Source: a virus. From it: DNA of 60,460 bases. The stretch covers positions 1-60,460 of the IMG/VR virus record IMGVR_UViG_3300042923_000250; one strand, 5' to 3'. A model generated the notes under the pieces. It saw only the letters and a list, made by a program, of their open reading frames with translations. It did no database searches and was not told the origin of the DNA. The position numbers and the translations under genes are program-made. This document shows positions 33,064 to 40,717 of the stretch, piece by piece (position 1 is the stretch's first letter; each line of letters starts with the position of its first letter).

Positions 33064-33519
33064 TTAATTAATTATTTCAGAAATTTCATCTATGTGCTCT
33101 GGTGCTATCAAGTAGGTAGTGCCGTCGGAAGTAAAACAAAATTCAAACATCGGAGAATTGTTTGCATCGACTGTTTTTATATAAACAGCATCAATCCCAA
33201 ATGATTCACACGTTGATGATATCGCTTCTCCCGAATATTCATAATAATGTTTAAATTCATCTAGCGGTTTTTCTTCCGCAACCACAATAATTTGCAAAAC
33301 GGTATCAGAAATAAAATTACTTATATAATCACGTCCATATGCTGTCAAGCCAATAATTGTATCGGCTATGATTTCATCGTTGTCTTCGGTGGATGTTTCA
33401 TTATTAATACTAGTTGTCGAAATATTGTCCCCTGCCAATGCAATATCTTTGTTTGGATTACTTGAGCACCCTGACAGCATAGTGCTTATGGACAGTAATA
33501 AAATAATACCTTTTTTCAT
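33064..33519 (-). CDS. Lipoprotein (probable lysogenic-conversion or exclusion gene)
   Basis: 151 residues. MKKGIILLLSISTMLSGCSSN is a bacterial lipoprotein signal peptide with lipobox LSGC (lipidated Cys about residue 18). The mature part is acidic and then mixed alpha/beta, with no known domain. It has its own terminator and lies in the lysogeny block, the pattern of a prophage-expressed moron. A superinfection-exclusion role is inference. A dispersed 8-mer copy is at 33341. Confidence 0.78.
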   Translation of the reverse strand: MKKGIILLLSISTMLSGCSSNPNKDIALAGDNISTTSINNETSTEDNDEIIADTIIGLTAYGRDYISNFISDTVLQIIVVAEEKPLDEFKHYYEYSGEAISSTCESFGIDAVYIKTVDANNSPMFEFCFTSDGTTYLIAPEHIDEISEIIN

Positions 33520-33590
33520 AGCGACCTCCTTTGTTTATGCCAATCATTACCAAACAATTATAATACTGATAGAATATTTTGTAAACAAAA

Positions 33591-33639
33591 AAGATACCCC
33601 ATGCACCAGTTCTCTCTCCTGATGCACAGGGTCTTTATT
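33591..33639 (-). terminator. Terminator-like hairpin
   Basis: AAGATACCC and GGGTCTT flank an inner TGCA/TGCA pairing. Read leftward it is followed by a run of six T. Probably blocks read-through towards the lipoprotein gene. Confidence 0.55.
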
Positions 33640-33910
33640 TCTATATCGCATCCAAGGCAATAATAACATATATGGATTATTATGTAAATTATTTAATATG
33701 ACGAAATATTTTTAATTTATAGTGCAAATTAACAGTATAGTAATAAAATACCAAGATATTGTCTATTCTGCATAATTTTATTATTATCCTGCAATTTACC
33801 AAAATATAATACATAATAACCCATAAATGGTAAGATATACCATTGTTAATTATATGGCAGAAATGTAAAATATTTGTATACATATCGATGCGTGGCTATA
33901 TATTGACAAC

Positions 33911-33947
33911 AAAAAAGTGATTTGCGTAATTGTTGCACACAAATCAC
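33911..33947 (-). terminator. Terminator of the 34008 repressor
   Basis: GTGATTTG (33917-33924) and CAAATCAC (33940-33947), 8-bp stem; read leftward it is followed by six T. Confidence 0.85.
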
Positions 33948-34007
33948 AAATGCTTGCATTATAATTAATTTATGATACATATTTACCAGATTATTACCTT
34001 TAAATAA

Positions 34008-34301
34008 TTAGATCTTTTTACGAATGCTTATAATGTATTGCCTATATTTTTCCAACTCAAGACGTTCGGTGTTTGTTAACTGTGGCGAACTATTCTCGCC
34101 GATCAGCCACGATACAGGAACATCAAGAATGGATGCTATTTTGCAAAGGAGAGTAATTGATATGTTAGATTTTCCACCTTCTATTTTAGAATAAGCGGAC
34201 TGACTGATCCCTAACCGCTTATAGACTTCATACTGCTTCAAGCCGTTATCCTGTCGGGCCATATATATTCTATTTCCTATGTTTTCGATATCATAACGCA
34301 T
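34008..34301 (-). CDS. Xre-family repressor (switch 2)
   Basis: 97 residues. IGNRIYMARQDNGLKQYEVYKRLGISQSAYSKIEGGKSNISITLLCKIASILDVPVSWLIG is a complete HTH-3/Xre domain (residues about 7-67), followed by a short helical tail. Divergent from the small gene at 34498 across two palindromic operators. With the other repressor (36350) it flanks the integrase, so it may control the integrase side or be a second immunity function. Confidence 0.85.
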   Translation of the reverse strand: MRYDIENIGNRIYMARQDNGLKQYEVYKRLGISQSAYSKIEGGKSNISITLLCKIASILDVPVSWLIGENSSPQLTNTERLELEKYRQYIISIRKKI

Positions 34302-34359
34302 GATTTCACCCCATGGAATGATATCATATTAAAATTTCCAGTACAATACAAAGGCGGGT

Positions 34360-34398
34360 AATATTCCTATACGGAATATTATATTCTGTGACAGAATA
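34360..34398. promoter_or_regulatory. Two adjacent palindromic operators of switch 2
   Basis: AATATTCC-N5-GGAATATT (34360-34380) and TATTCTG-N3-CAGAATA (34382-34398). They lie between the divergent repressor and the 34498 gene, just upstream of a rightward promoter. Confidence 0.8.
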
Positions 34399-34416
34399 AC
34401 GATGTAAAATATGGGA

Positions 34417-34445
34417 TTGAAAACAAACAAATGTTCTGGTATAAT
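34417..34445 (+). promoter_or_regulatory. Sigma-A promoter for 34498
   Basis: TTGAAA (34417-34422), 17-base spacer, TATAAT (34440-34445) with an extended TGG before it. Confidence 0.8.
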
Positions 34446-34497
34446 GTTATTAATTTCACCGCAATAACAACTACATAGTGTACAGAAGGGGGTTACT

Positions 34498-34680
34498 ATG
34501 AATAATCTTGCAACGATCAATGTACTTGATGACTTAACACGCATCAAAAAAATGACGGAAAGTGAAAAGAGGGTAGATATTCGGTTTGTAATGGAAAGGA
34601 TGTCGTCTTATAGCAGAAGCGATTTGTATTTGTTTAGAGATTGTATTGATTTAGTGCTGATATGCAAAGACAACCAATAG
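34498..34680 (+). CDS. Small protein under switch-2 control (60 aa)
   Basis: MNNLATINVLDDLTRIKKMTESEKRVD..., helical; AGAAGGGGG ribosome site. Monocistronic with its own promoter and terminator, opposite an Xre repressor. It may be an antirepressor, Cro-like factor or recombination directionality factor; no domain recognised. Confidence 0.7.
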   Translation: MNNLATINVLDDLTRIKKMTESEKRVDIRFVMERMSSYSRSDLYLFRDCIDLVLICKDNQ

Positions 34681-34693
34681 AACATAAATTAAT

Positions 34694-34733
34694 AACACCC
34701 CGATTACAGTAAAATACTGAGCGGGGTGTTTGT
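34694..34733 (+). terminator. Terminator of 34498
   Basis: AACACCCCG (34694-34702) pairs with CGGGGTGTT (34722-34730), perfect 9-bp stem. Confidence 0.85.
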
Positions 34734-34822
34734 ATGTTTAAATTCAAATACTAATTTATTATTGTGTTTCTTCTATTATAAATGATATTTATCGAAGAAG
34801 AATAAACAGGAGAATAATTTTA

Positions 34823-34866
34823 ATGCAAGTTATACATACGGATGAAACCGTATAATAAATTTGCAT
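34823..34866. other. Candidate phage attachment site attP
   Basis: A 44-bp imperfect palindrome centred between 34844 and 34845, with outer arms ATGCAA (34823-34828) and TTGCAT (34861-34866) and inner arms ATACGG (34836-34841) and CCGTAT (34848-34853). It starts four bases after the integrase stop. Serine-integrase attP sites are about 50 bp, imperfectly palindromic and usually next to int. The central dinucleotide would be GA. Confidence 0.6.
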
Positions 34867-34869
34867 AAA

Positions 34870-36324
34870 TTATTCATAATTATAATTAATGAACTTCCAA
34901 TAGATTTTTATTTCATTACTAAATATAACTATTCTACTTATCAATGTATTTACCAAATTTCTTTTTTCATCAACTGTACCATTTTCAAAAATATATTCCG
35001 CGGTTCGAACGATTTTTTTACCGTCTTCTATGGAAAGATTAGGAGTATTATTGTTAGCCAATTCATTAAGCTCACTTTCAAGTTGACCGCGCTCTTTTTG
35101 TAAAGGTTCTATTCTAGACGAGATGTCTGATAATGGGATTGTACCTATTTGATATAAATCCATTAATTTATTTACTTGTTTACCGATTTCTGAAATTCTA
35201 TGATTAATTATAATTGCTTTATCGTCTGATGTTTTACTTTGACCTTGTTCTTTCATTTGTTGAATTATATCTGGATTATGAGACAATATTAATATTTGTT
35301 CTTTTATCATCTCATCAAGTACATCTTCCCTGTAGTTTGGGTTTTTGCAGAAGTCAATCTTTTTCATTTCTCGGTTTCCGTCTCTAGAATAACAAATATA
35401 GTAGAAATATGTTCCTGATTTTTTGCTAATTACGCATTTTGTAAAATATCTAGCTCCACAGTTTCCACAAAATATCATTCCAGACAATAGATGTTTTCCT
35501 TTGTATGGGGATTTTTGCGAATCGGTCAACCCACGTTCTAATTCTCTATAACGCTTTTGCGTGCTTATAAATATATCATCGGATATAATTGGCTCGTGTT
35601 GTCCTTGATACTCTTGTTCTTTATACTTTATCTTTCCAATATAAACTGTATTTTTTAGAATTTTCCCGACGGTTCCGTGATTGTTCCATCCAGAATATCT
35701 ATTACTATATTTTGATTTCATGATATCAGTTATTCCGTGAATTGTGTTGCCATGCAAGAATAGGTCAAATATTTCTCTAACTTGCATCGCCTCATATTCG
35801 TTTACAATAAGGTCACCGTCAACAAAGTCGTATCCGATTGGCGCGCCGCTTCCACCATGCCAATATCCATCCTTTGCCCTACCTATATGACCCATAGCCA
35901 TACGTTCTTTAATTTGCTCCCTCTCTAACTGTGCAAACACAGACAGGATTCCGATCATGGCCCGACCGAACGGAGACGATGTATCGAAGTTTTCATTCAT
36001 TGAAACAAAATCTACATTGTTTTTTAGAAATACATCCTCGATTAAATACAAGGTATCTTTTTGGGAACGAGATAATCGGTCAAGTTTATAAACCAACACT
36101 AAATCGATATTGCCAGATTTTATGTCGGATGTCATCTTTGATAGCGCAGGACGTTCTAAATTTCCGCCAGAATATCCGGGGTCTGTATATGTATTTGCAA
36201 CTATCCACCCTTTAGCTTCACTGTATTTTTTTAAACGTTCTGTTTGCATCGGTATAGAATACCCTTCATCTGCTTGCTCTTGCGTTGATACTCTTATATA
36301 AATAGCAGCTCTAATATTGTCCAT
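34870..36324 (-). CDS. int: Large serine recombinase (integrase)
   Basis: 484 residues. Resolvase domain with the nucleophile Ser13 in IYIRVSTQEQ and the supporting DLVLVYKLDRLSRS (about 75-88) and FGRAMIGILSVFAQLEREQIKERM helix; the recombinase domain with PIGYDF; a zinc ribbon with CGNCGARY (about 292-299) and a later Cys pair; and a coiled-coil region (370-430). It would integrate the phage at a single att site. It is the only recombinase in the genome. Confidence 0.95.
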   Translation of the reverse strand: MDNIRAAIYIRVSTQEQADEGYSIPMQTERLKKYSEAKGWIVANTYTDPGYSGGNLERPALSKMTSDIKSGNIDLVLVYKLDRLSRSQKDTLYLIEDVFLKNNVDFVSMNENFDTSSPFGRAMIGILSVFAQLEREQIKERMAMGHIGRAKDGYWHGGSGAPIGYDFVDGDLIVNEYEAMQVREIFDLFLHGNTIHGITDIMKSKYSNRYSGWNNHGTVGKILKNTVYIGKIKYKEQEYQGQHEPIISDDIFISTQKRYRELERGLTDSQKSPYKGKHLLSGMIFCGNCGARYFTKCVISKKSGTYFYYICYSRDGNREMKKIDFCKNPNYREDVLDEMIKEQILILSHNPDIIQQMKEQGQSKTSDDKAIIINHRISEIGKQVNKLMDLYQIGTIPLSDISSRIEPLQKERGQLESELNELANNNTPNLSIEDGKKIVRTAEYIFENGTVDEKRNLVNTLISRIVIFSNEIKIYWKFINYNYE

Positions 36325-36349
36325 GTTTTAACCTCGATATGATATTGTT

Positions 36350-36832
36350 TTAATTGGTTTCAGTGTATTTAGGTACAAAAGTAAGTTCAGTGATTCTGTT
36401 TATAGCTTCTCTTTTTCCTTCATAATTAAGTTTTTTAAATTCTGCAATGAGTTCGTAGTCTATGCTTTCGAATTTAATGTTATCAGACAATTTTTTCATA
36501 ATAAATTCTGTTGCAATGCTTGTATCCTTTAAATCAGAATTGTAGATAGCTTGTAAGACTGGACTTTCATTTGACTGTGGCATCGAGCTTCGCTCTTTGG
36601 GAACATCATAACCCATTAACCATGCTTCATTTACATCTAACGCCATTCCTAAAATAGATAAAGTGTGTTGACCTGGTTCAACTTTTCCAGATACATATTG
36701 ACTTAAATAGTTTTTAGTGAGCTTTACATTGTATTTCTCACAGTATGGCTCGCACTTTTTAATAATATCAACTTGTTTTAAATTGCGTTCTTCCATAATT
36801 TTTTTAAGCCTAATCGACGTGCTCTCTTTCAT
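36350..36832 (-). CDS. CI-like repressor (switch 1)
   Basis: 160 residues. The N-terminal HTH (IRLKKIMEERNLKQVDIIKKCEPYCEKY ... LTKNYLSQYVSGKVEPGQHTLSILGMALDV, about 7-70) is an Xre type with an insertion. The C-terminal half is helical and lacks a LexA-type Ser/Lys self-cleavage dyad, so induction must use another route. Divergent from the Cro-like gene. Confidence 0.85.
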   Translation of the reverse strand: MKESTSIRLKKIMEERNLKQVDIIKKCEPYCEKYNVKLTKNYLSQYVSGKVEPGQHTLSILGMALDVNEAWLMGYDVPKERSSMPQSNESPVLQAIYNSDLKDTSIATEFIMKKLSDNIKFESIDYELIAEFKKLNYEGKREAINRITELTFVPKYTETN

Positions 36833-36929
36833 AATTTACAATTTCTCCTATCTGTTAATATCAGTATTATAAAGCATATTGAATAAAAGTTCAATAGAAA
36901 AGTGATAAAATGTTCTATTAAATTGAAGT

Positions 36930-36959
36930 TTGATATTGCGATGTGTTTCTACATATGAT
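36930..36959 (+). promoter_or_regulatory. Early promoter (PR-like)
   Basis: TTGATA (36930-36935), 18-base spacer, TATGAT (36954-36959). Operator O1 begins 13 bases after it. Other TTGAA/TTCAA half-sites at about 36883-36930 may be repressor contacts. Confidence 0.55.
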
Positions 36960-36971
36960 ATATTAAAGGTG

Positions 36972-36990
36972 AGTTCTACGATATAGAACT
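36972..36990. promoter_or_regulatory. Operator O1 (AGTTCTA-N5-T AGAACT)
   Basis: Perfect 7-bp arms AGTTCTA and TAGAACT around CGATA, between the early promoter and the Cro-like gene. Confidence 0.8.
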
Positions 36991-37015
36991 TATAAAATGA
37001 TTGGAGGCGAGAAAA

Positions 37016-37234
37016 ATGTCATATGATTATAGTAAACTAAATGGCAAAATCATTGAAAAATTCGGAAAACAATATGCTTTTGCCAAAGCTATAGGCTGGT
37101 CAGAGAGGACTTGTTGTTTAAAACTTAATAATAAAATCGAATGGAAACAATCTGAAATTATGAGAGCGTGCAAGTTACTGGGTATTCCAGAAGTTGAAAT
37201 GTGTACTTATTTTTTTACATACGAGGTTCTATAA
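37016..37234 (+). CDS. Cro-like protein (DUF739 type)
   Basis: 72 residues from the ATG at 37016 (GGAGG eight bases upstream). YSKLNGKIIEKFGKQYAFAKAIGWSERTCCLKLNNKIEWKQSEIMRACKLLGI is the DUF739/Cro-like HTH that opposes CI in Gram-positive phages. First gene of the rightward arm. Operator O2 overlaps its last codons. Confidence 0.85.
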   Translation: MSYDYSKLNGKIIEKFGKQYAFAKAIGWSERTCCLKLNNKIEWKQSEIMRACKLLGIPEVEMCTYFFTYEVL

Positions 37235-37242
37235 AGTAGAAC
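37226..37242. promoter_or_regulatory. Operator O2 (GTTCTA-N5-TAGAAC)
   Basis: Same operator as O1 (GTTCTA, TAAAG, TAGAAC) placed across the stop codon of the Cro-like gene, 250 bp from O1. It could let repressor block transcription into the arm or loop with O1. Confidence 0.75.
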
Positions 37243-37274
37243 TTATTGCGGCGCTACTGAAATTGGAGGACAAA

Positions 37275-37481
37275 ATGAAAAAACAATTCAAATTTCCTTA
37301 TCGTCTTCCGCCTAATGTAAAAATCACTCATGTTTTACCAGACGGCACGGAAGTAGATAGCATAGAAGGAATGAGCATTCCATATTTACCGGAAACACAC
37401 GCGATATACGAACTATTTGCAAAATATGAAAGCATAGCTGAGCGCAAGAAAGGAAGTGAAAAAGTTGCAATTAAAAATTGA
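37275..37481 (+). CDS. Hypothetical protein (68 aa)
   Basis: Start MKKQFKFPYRLPPNVKITHVLPDG at 37275 with TTGGAGG. Ends in a helix (HAIYELFAKYESIAERKKG). Overlaps the ParB-like gene start. No domain recognised; position right after Cro suggests an early regulatory role. Confidence 0.7.
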   Translation: MKKQFKFPYRLPPNVKITHVLPDGTEVDSIEGMSIPYLPETHAIYELFAKYESIAERKKGSEKVAIKN

Positions 37482-38427
37482 TGAAGAGTTTAAGAGTCTG
37501 ATACCTCCGTTGACGGCAGAAGAGTTTCAACAGTTAAAGGAAAATATTATCAAAGATGGTTGTCGCGATGCATTGGTTATTTGGAACGAGACAATAATTG
37601 ATGGTCATAACAGATATCGGATTTGTACGGAGAATGAGATTGAGTTTCAGACAGTGGACAAGCATTTTGACAGCAGGGACGATGCAACCGAGTGGATTAT
37701 TAGAAATCAGTTTGGAAGAAGAAATATAACTACGGCACAGAGATGTAATTTGGTTTTAGTATTAGAACCAATCGTACAAGCCAAGGCGAGAGAAAATTTA
37801 AAAACCAATGCGGATAATCAAAACCGCATGCCTAATCCGAAATCGGACAAGGCATCAACACCCATCAACACCAATAATGAACTAGCAAAAGCCGCAGGGG
37901 TAGGTCATAACACAATTCACCAATTCAGAGTTATTAAGAATGAGGGCGAACCGGAATTGTTCGGCAAGGTACTGAATGGTGAGGTTTCTATTAATAAGGC
38001 CTATCAAGAAGTTCGAAAGCCAGAAACAAAAGATGTTGTTCTTCCAGAAACCAAAACTTGTAGTGACTGTCATGAAGAACTTCCAATCTCAGAATTTTAC
38101 ATTAAAAAAAAAGACGGCAAACCAGAAGGTAGATGCAAAGAGTGTTCTAAAAGGGCGGGAATAAGAAATAGAACATTGTCTGGTGTTCCATCGGAATTGC
38201 GCAACATATCAGACGAACAACTAATTGGTGGATTGTACGATATCGACAACGTACCAGAATATACTATCCGCGATTTAGTTGATGAAGTATCTGGAAAAGT
38301 AAACGAGTTTAACAGAGTCATAAATATCATCATCGAGGGGCGTTCCGAATTATTACAATCAGAATCAGATTATCTTCTATTGGAAAGTGAATTAACGAAA
38401 CTACAAATCAAATTAAGGAGGATGTAA
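37465..38427 (+). CDS. ParB/Spo0J-like nuclease-domain protein
   Basis: 320 residues if started at the TTG at 37465 (AAAGGA about ten bases upstream), the alternative being GTG 37456. IPPLTAEEFQQLKENIIKDGCRDALVIWNETIIDGHNRYRI (13-53) is the ParB N-terminal domain, followed by IRNQFGRRNITTAQR and an HTH (LAKAAGVGHNTIHQFRVI). A four-Cys zinc knuckle (CSDCHEELP ... CKEC) lies near 195-225. Partition or transcription regulation are both possible. Confidence 0.88.
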   Translation: MQLKIDEEFKSLIPPLTAEEFQQLKENIIKDGCRDALVIWNETIIDGHNRYRICTENEIEFQTVDKHFDSRDDATEWIIRNQFGRRNITTAQRCNLVLVLEPIVQAKARENLKTNADNQNRMPNPKSDKASTPINTNNELAKAAGVGHNTIHQFRVIKNEGEPELFGKVLNGEVSINKAYQEVRKPETKDVVLPETKTCSDCHEELPISEFYIKKKDGKPEGRCKECSKRAGIRNRTLSGVPSELRNISDEQLIGGLYDIDNVPEYTIRDLVDEVSGKVNEFNRVINIIIEGRSELLQSESDYLLLESELTKLQIKLRRM

Positions 38428-38430
38428 GAA

Positions 38431-39264
38431 ATGAATATGAAAGGGAAATTTACGATTGAGGATTACCAAAACATGAAATACGAATACCGTCAGATTAACT
38501 CCAAGTTTATTGTATCTGATACCGACTACCAGCGATTGCTCAAAACCGAAAGAGTGAAGAAAATCATTAATGAATTTAATCCAATGAAGGTTAATCCACC
38601 AAAGTTGAGTCTTCGTGATGGTAAGTTTTATGTGTGGGATGGTCAAACAACTGCTACAGTTTTAAAACATATCAACGGAGGAAACGACATTGTAATAAAT
38701 TGTCTGGTTTATTGTGGACTAACGAAAGAGGATGAGGGTTGGTTATTTATTACCCAGGACAACGGTAAAACCAAAGTCAGCGGAAATGACAAAATCAAAG
38801 CATCGTACACTTTAAAGCTTAATGATTCCGATGTTCAAATGGTTGATATCGCAAGAAGTCTCGGGCTGATTATTGATTTCGCCGGGAGCAACGGAGTTAA
38901 CAAAATAATTTGTCTCGCCACTCTCAAATACATATTTTCTCATACTGACATTGACACATATAAAAACATCTTGACGGTTGCAAAAGAAAGTTGGTTTGGT
39001 CAGCCCGAAAGTTTTAGTGGCGAAATTCTTAAGGGTCTGCATATTGTGTTTGATGTTTATAAAGATGAAATCAGTGTATCAACTATGATTAAACAGTTAA
39101 GAAACAAGACCACACCCAATGCTATAAAGGCGAAGGGAAACAACAACCTTTCACTAAGAGGTAATTCCAAATACGCCATTGAGATTGTGGACATATATAA
39201 TCATAACTTAACCGCTAAAAACAAATTGGACAAGTCGTTATTGTTTGCAAAGGACAACGGATAA
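38431..39264 (+). CDS. ParB-like DUF6551 protein
   Basis: 277 residues. DTDYQRLLKTERVKKIINEFNPMKVNPPKLSLRDGKFYVWDGQTTATVL is the ParB-like core of DUF6551 proteins, which accompany ParB-like genes in Clostridia phages and integrative elements. AGGAGG upstream. Probably works with the previous gene. Confidence 0.85.
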   Translation: MNMKGKFTIEDYQNMKYEYRQINSKFIVSDTDYQRLLKTERVKKIINEFNPMKVNPPKLSLRDGKFYVWDGQTTATVLKHINGGNDIVINCLVYCGLTKEDEGWLFITQDNGKTKVSGNDKIKASYTLKLNDSDVQMVDIARSLGLIIDFAGSNGVNKIICLATLKYIFSHTDIDTYKNILTVAKESWFGQPESFSGEILKGLHIVFDVYKDEISVSTMIKQLRNKTTPNAIKAKGNNNLSLRGNSKYAIEIVDIYNHNLTAKNKLDKSLLFAKDNG

Positions 39265-39265
39265 T

Positions 39266-39811
39266 ATGAAAAAATTCCTTATAATCGCAATACTGGCATT
39301 CTTATTTTTACCGTCAAAAGAAGCACAAGCCTACGAGGAACCAATCGCCGGAATAGTCGTCAGCCTAGAAGCCTATAACCTCAATACAGCCATTAAAGAG
39401 TTATCTCCTATAGAAACACACATAAATTACTATTCAGCCATCTACGGGGTCGACAGCGACTTAATCAAAGCAATCATTGACGGTGAGAGTAACGGAGATA
39501 TCCAAGCTTACAACATAAACAATAACGGTACACATGACAGAGGTTTAATGCAGATTAATTCGGTAAATTTTGATTGGCTCGAGGAGGAACTAGGTATCAC
39601 GGATTTTTACGACCCGAAACAAAATATTCAATGTGGGGTATTTATGATTGCGGATTTGATGGACAGGCATAGTGAGATACATGAGATTTTAATGTGTTAC
39701 AACATGGGTGAGAAACGAACGAGGGAATTACATAATGAGGGAAAGTATTCTTCGAAATATTCAAGGAAGGTTGTTAAAAAATTAAATAAATTAAAGGAGG
39801 ATTTGAAATGA
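39266..39811 (+). CDS. Secreted lytic transglycosylase (SLT fold)
   Basis: 181 residues. MKKFLIIAILAFLFLPSKEAQA is a signal peptide ending in a type I site. The SLT domain has YGVDSDLIKAIIDGESNGD (catalytic Glu in GES), THDRGLMQINSVNFDWL and the C-terminal ILMCYNMGEKRTREL. It would cut peptidoglycan glycan strands outside the membrane. It is far from the lysis cassette, in the early operon next to ParB-like genes, where one does not expect a wall enzyme. Confidence 0.88.
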   Translation: MKKFLIIAILAFLFLPSKEAQAYEEPIAGIVVSLEAYNLNTAIKELSPIETHINYYSAIYGVDSDLIKAIIDGESNGDIQAYNINNNGTHDRGLMQINSVNFDWLEEELGITDFYDPKQNIQCGVFMIADLMDRHSEIHEILMCYNMGEKRTRELHNEGKYSSKYSRKVVKKLNKLKEDLK

Positions 39812-40155
39812 AGAAGGCAGATTTGAGAACAGGAATGAGAGTTACAACAAGAAGTGGAAGATGTTTTTTAGTATTGCTCAACATCAAACATGAATACGAC
39901 AAGGCTACGGATGTATTGGTAGGGTTCGGTGAAAGGTCATGGTATGAACTTAAAAACTTTAATGACGATTTATCTAATATCTATGCTGACGATACGATTA
40001 TGAAGGTAGAAGTTCCAAAGCATCTATATGCCATTACTAAGGTTAACGGATACGATTACGAAATAATTTGGGAACGCGACTCCACAAAAGAAATGACCAT
40101 CGAAGAAATCCAACAAGCCCTCGGCTACAAGATTAAGGTAGTGGAAAACAAATAA
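39808..40155 (+). CDS. Hypothetical protein (115 aa)
   Basis: MKKADLRTGMRVTTRSGRCFLVL... beta-rich SH3-like start, followed by a helical end with MTIEEIQQALGYKIKVV. Overlaps the transglycosylase stop by 4 bases (ATGA). Related small proteins are frequent in Clostridia phages; role unknown. Confidence 0.75.
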   Translation: MKKADLRTGMRVTTRSGRCFLVLLNIKHEYDKATDVLVGFGERSWYELKNFNDDLSNIYADDTIMKVEVPKHLYAITKVNGYDYEIIWERDSTKEMTIEEIQQALGYKIKVVENK

Positions 40156-40174
40156 AACAAGGAGGACAACCCCA

Positions 40175-40447
40175 ATGATTAAGTCTACAAAACCTCATAT
40201 TAGTTTGACAGCAGTACTTAGGGTTTTAAAAATCTTCCTCTCCATTGCTTGTGTAATTTGCGCATTTGGACTCTGGTTGGTTGTACATATGTTTGATGTT
40301 GGGACAACATCAATGGAATTAACGTTGGGCAGTGGTGTGTTATGTGTTATGGGTTTTATTATATCGGTGCTGGGTTACAAAATTTTAGATGACCACAAAG
40401 AAAACGCCCGAGAAGATTACGGCTTCATCGAGCGCAAAGGTAAATAA
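40175..40447 (+). CDS. Membrane protein, two helices
   Basis: 90 residues with membrane helices about 15-37 (VLRVLKIFLSIACVICAFGLWLV) and 48-68 (LTLGSGVLCVMGFIISVLGY), and a charged cytoplasmic tail. AAGGAGGA upstream. A dispersed 8-mer lies at 40205. Function unknown. Confidence 0.75.
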   Translation: MIKSTKPHISLTAVLRVLKIFLSIACVICAFGLWLVVHMFDVGTTSMELTLGSGVLCVMGFIISVLGYKILDDHKENAREDYGFIERKGK

Positions 40448-40484
40448 CTTAATTTAATCATATCAGAAAGGGGAAAACAAATCA

Positions 40485-40715
40485 ATGAGAAAATTACAGC
40501 GATCAATTTTAAGGCATCAAGCTTACAGAGGAACAGGTGGAATTGAGTTGTTTCATTATCTCTGGAAGAAACTAAGAATTAAGCAGGGCAAATGGAAGTT
40601 TAATTCTAAACGATTGAACAATCAACAATCAAAAACTGCCGTCAAGGCTGAAACAGGCAAGGATACAACATGGAGTAAGTTAATCAACTTTTTGAAGAAT
40701 AGAGGGAGGAAATAA
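40485..40715 (+). CDS. Basic hypothetical protein (76 aa)
   Basis: Very Lys/Arg-rich (KKLRIKQGKWKFNSKRL), suggesting nucleic-acid contact. GAAAGGGG upstream. The dispersed 8-mer at 40638 encodes residues AVK here. Confidence 0.65.
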   Translation: MRKLQRSILRHQAYRGTGGIELFHYLWKKLRIKQGKWKFNSKRLNNQQSKTAVKAETGKDTTWSKLINFLKNRGRK

Positions 40716-40717
40716 TT

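Larger units (their letters stand above)
33520..34007. other. 488-bp AT-rich non-coding region with two hairpins
   Basis: No credible gene: one AT-rich frame (33689-33883, reverse) is rejected. It contains a terminator-like hairpin at 33591-33639 and the repressor terminator at 33911-33947. Also possible promoter(s) for the lipoprotein, not resolvable by eye. Confidence 0.6.

Noticed and set aside
33689-33883. Reverse-strand AT-rich frame of 64 codons
   Set aside because: Composition is Tyr/Ile/Asn/His-rich as expected of random AT-rich DNA, no ribosome site, no neighbour support.
38097-38333. Reverse frame inside the ParB-like gene
   Set aside because: Shadow of a well-supported gene, no ribosome site.
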